Source: Macrosoma leucophasiata (Eukaryota; Arthropoda; Insecta; Lepidoptera; Hedylidae). From it: a stretch of DNA of 64,000 nt. The stretch is taken from positions 15,148,001 to 15,212,000 of the forward strand of contig JAWQUS010000030.1 of the NCBI GenBank assembly GCA_036365455.1, given 5' to 3'. A program made the position numbers and the translations under genes. Positions 60,942 to 64,000 of the stretch are shown here, one piece after another. Within the stretch, counting starts at the first letter, position 1. Every line of letters begins with the position of its first letter. Below the pieces are notes generated by a model. The model searched no databases and was not told where the DNA came from. It saw nothing but the letters and a program-made list of their open reading frames with translations.

Positions 60942-63492
60942 TTGGCTTAGCTACTGTATTTTGTATTTTAAGTTAAAAAAAAAAGTTATTTCAGTAGATA
61001 TAAACATTTTAACAGGAGCTTTCTTTTATATTCGTTTATTTCATTAATACTTTTCTAAATTAAGTGGCAGTCACCTAAATCCGATTGATAGATATCGAAT
61101 AATAATTCATATTCACAATAGAGATCATAGAACTCTGGGTAACTTGATTTTCTTTATAGAATTACTAAGATAATATTCTTCGATCCACATTTATAATAAG
61201 TTTAAAAAAAATAATAGAAGTAAGCAAGCCTACTGAAAACAAAAAAAAAATGATTTATAAAAATATACTTACATAATAAAAAAAAAATACGAGAAAAATA
61301 AAATGATTTTTAAATCACGTTAATTAATATAATCCAATGCATTTCTGATGAGAGTAAAAATAAATTGTTATTTATTAATAGTAATCTATAAATACGCACT
61401 CCGAGGACGTATCGTGTAAAATGTCGCAAAATCGACACAAAACATTTTTCGTATATCGAGATTATCAAGCAATTGAGTAACATTTTTTTTCTTTTCGACC
61501 GAGTATACAATCATACTAAATTAAATAAACAGTAAAATTATCGACAGTAAAGTGTGGTAATTCGTTTTCTACTACATAAATTTAGTAAGCTGTTCAACTG
61601 AATTATGTTTATAAGTATTATTTTCGTAAAATGTAACTTAGGGTTGTAAATGTTAATAAAAAAAATAGATTACCCTAAACATAACATTTTAGGAGATACA
61701 GATAGTGTAAAACCACAGTTTACGAGAACTTAATAGACAACAAGTATCTATAGAACGCGCGTGAGCTTAATGCAACCGTTACCGTAGAATTGGTATTGCG
61801 ACGGCCGCGTTCCACTCCCGTGCGTACTATACATTCAGCGACAGGTCACATATCATGCATGACATCTGCGCTTCATTTTCGGTACTACAAATATTTTGTT
61901 AGTTGTTTATATGCCAGCGCGTATGAAGAAATGAAACAAAGCTCATAGCATTTCAATTTAGTTAAACAATAACCCTCCTTTTGTGCTTCGCTACAGTCGG
62001 GTAATTACACGGCTATGGTCGCAGATCAAATTATACTACACAAAAACGTTACAATATAATTATTGCATAATCGTATAAAAAATTCAACACTTGAAAACAC
62101 GTTTTGTTTGTATCTGTTTTTGGCCTCATAGATCTCCTGTTATCGTGAATTGTATTGTTTAGACTTCCTATGAAACTAATTGATAGTTGGACTGAACTGA
62201 ACATGTTGAAGTAATGAAGATTTAAAGAAATTTGATTAAATTATTTTATTAATTTTTTTATGATGTCTACGCGGATTTAATTAATTGATTTATGTACCAT
62301 ACATTTCCAATCATTCAAACGTGATGCTGGCAGTTATGCCTCCTGGCAATAAAAAGAAATTTGAAGTTTTGAAGACTAATAACTAACCCATTCTTAAACG
62401 TACAATAAAGATGATTTAGTTACTTTTAAGCTGTCTTTATCAGTTGCATTGTCAAAGACACAAGATTAGTATTTTTTGGGGTAAATTTCGTTTATGAATA
62501 TGGCGAGAAGTTAATAAGCTAATGAGATATTAATAAGGTACGTAAAGCCAACGGAGTATTTAATAATACCATGTTTTTATTTGTATTGGAAGACAAAGAA
62601 ACACACAGTCAACACAGTCTAAATTACTATAGCTAATGGATATAGCCACTCAGGCCAGACATTAGAGAAACAGCCCGTGTAATTTGACCTCTTTTCTACT
62701 AAGTTGACAAATTATTGCCATAACAATAGGGTAGCATTACGGGCAAAATGCCCTATAGCCCGAAAGGTGCTCCCATTCCCACATGTTCCCATTAGCAGGC
62801 TCCCCATAACTAGAGCGGAGAGATTTTTCTTGTGAGTGACCACATACTCAATATAATTTAAACGCGTCATTTCCAATAGGTACATTGAAAACTATTTTAT
62901 TTGGTATATGGTATGGTACCTGTAGACTATTAAGATAAAAAGGATGTCGTGATGAATGAAGGAATCGTTTGTATAGAATTATTGCTTTACTAACAAAAGC
63001 TAAGAATGTATTTTGCAATAAATATCGTTCAATATGATTTGCTTCCAACTGCTTTACCCAATACGATTTGCTTCCAATTGCTTTACCTTTATCTAGTCTT
63101 AATACTCTTGTTCCTAAATGGTTATTGTCTATCTAAGAGGCTGTTGGATAGAATACAATATAAAATGCTATTTTTAGCTTATCGGGGAAGGTAAAATGAG
63201 TTTTAAAAAATCTACACGTTCTTCATCGTAATCATATTTCTAGCTATGGGCAGTTCGCTAGATTCAAAACCAATCCATTCCCTCTCGAACTTCTTTATGT
63301 TAAATTTGTCAGTCTCCATAAGGTATAGTTACACCATTGGATTCAATAGCAGCATTTACCCACATCTTCTTTTCCTTTAAATCTTCATACTTCGTAAAAA
63401 CTAGACCGTCGAAGTAACCCTACGACGACGAATGTCCATAATCACCGGCGTTACCGCGCGTCGCCAAACAATAGTTTGGCGAAATACGTCCG
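60942..63492. other. AT-rich intergenic or 3' flank of the gene at the right edge
   Basis: Nothing firmly recognised. On the minus strand at about 63316-63425 a 36-codon frame (YFDGLVFTKYEDLKEKKMWV onward) ends in TGA and reads protein-like, but has no clear splice acceptor. Confidence 0.35.
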
Positions 63493-63625
63493 TCAGCTGC
63501 GCTCATCTATATTTGCTACTATGTGGGTATAGAGGTGGTGTTGGGTCACTTTGACCGGCTCGTACTCGAGGGTTGATAACCCGTCCTTTTGGAATGTTTT
63601 GCTGGTTTGGGATAGAAGTTGGTAC
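63493..63625 (-). CDS. Last coding exon of an unidentified gene (partial)
   Basis: Acceptor ATTTTCAG at the 63626 side. One base completes a split codon, then 43 codons (YQLLSQTSKTFQKDGLSTLE... YEPVKVTQHHLYTHIV...) end in TGA at 63495-63493. The balanced composition and codon-like sequence stand out from the AT-rich surroundings. The rest of the gene lies beyond the right edge on the minus strand. I do not recognise the family. Confidence 0.5.
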
Positions 63626-63654
63626 CTGAAAATAAAATGTAAAATTGTTTCAAT

Positions 63655-63775
63655 TTAATTCGGTTTTATTTTTAAACTGGTTTTTATCAATACCTATTGA
63701 ATTATTATTATAAGTAATTCAATATAGGTAGCTTGTAATAGCAATAATAATTTGAAATAAATATTGGAAGTTTGA
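63655..63775 (+). mobile_element. CR1-group LINE 3' end fragment
   Basis: tacctattgaattattatta, taggtagcttgtaat and aatttgaaataaat match the end of the LINE 3' UTR family seen at 40700-40860. Confidence 0.55.
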
Positions 63776-64000
63776 AGTTTACTAAGCATTCTTGGTCCGC
63801 ATAGGCAATAATATCATTGCAGCTTTCTTCATGCGTTACAAAAAAGGCTTTTGATGGTGATTTTTATATTATAAATATACAAGCAATTTATTTTATTTAT
63901 TTATTTATCACCACAATAACCTTAATAACTACACAGTTTAACATAATAAAAACATAAAAAGTCGTGAGTGATTATTAAAGTAAATTGTGGGAGACTGGTG

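Noticed and set aside
1..64000. CRISPR-like or prokaryotic defence systems
   Set aside because: No spacer-repeat array, operon or prokaryotic gene; all direct repeats are eukaryotic minisatellites or transposons.

Overview
The window is eukaryotic and looks like a lepidopteran (moth or butterfly) genome. It holds one large insect gene with short exons and GT/AG introns, embedded in very dense transposable elements. The elements include Ty3/gypsy, Jockey, CR1-group, BEL/Pao and RTE relics, a mariner, several hAT- and Harbinger-like MITEs, and a roughly 285-bp A-tailed repeat seen about 19 times. No bacterial-style operons, CRISPR arrays or rRNA genes are visible. The lepidopteran assignment rests on repeat types I recognise from memory and was not tested by a search.

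Region 1 to about 12,060 is a nested set of mobile elements. A Ty3/gypsy element (gag, pol and 3' LTR, plus strand, cut by the left window edge) is split inside its integrase by a complete-looking Jockey-clade non-LTR element (2950-9191) flanked by a 13-bp target duplication. The gypsy 3' LTR ends at 10730 and abuts a minus-strand reading frame and an unusual GC-rich region full of perfect hairpins (11245-11910), probably the 5' leader of a third, unidentified element that the gypsy entered.

Region 15,673-45,688 is one minus-strand gene. I reconstruct 17 coding exons, all with GT/AG borders and consistent phase, giving a 1064-residue Vps11 homologue, the core subunit of the HOPS and CORVET endolysosomal tethering complexes. 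The order is N-terminal beta-propeller (exons 2-7), alpha-solenoid (7-13), coiled coil and RING-H2 (14-15), conserved C-terminal segment (16), and a tail carrying four NPF motifs (17). The introns hold a mariner (intron 11), a CR1-group LINE with an intact ORF2 and a hAT-like element with a nested SINE (both intron 6), a tRNA(Tyr)-derived SINE duplicated in tandem (intron 5), and many copies of the 285-bp repeat. Two exon 3' ends with their splice donors have been duplicated: exon 12 as a 133-bp minisatellite, exon 15 as degenerate copies in the following intron.

Region 46,500-50,090 is a decayed BEL/Pao pol on the minus strand, just upstream of Vps11. From 50,100 to 63,490 there are mainly AT-rich sequence and non-autonomous DNA transposons, including a 3.0-kb hAT-like element with a perfect 8-bp target duplication (52164-55160). 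At the right edge (63493-63625) there is a convincing last coding exon of an unidentified minus-strand gene whose other exons lie outside the window.
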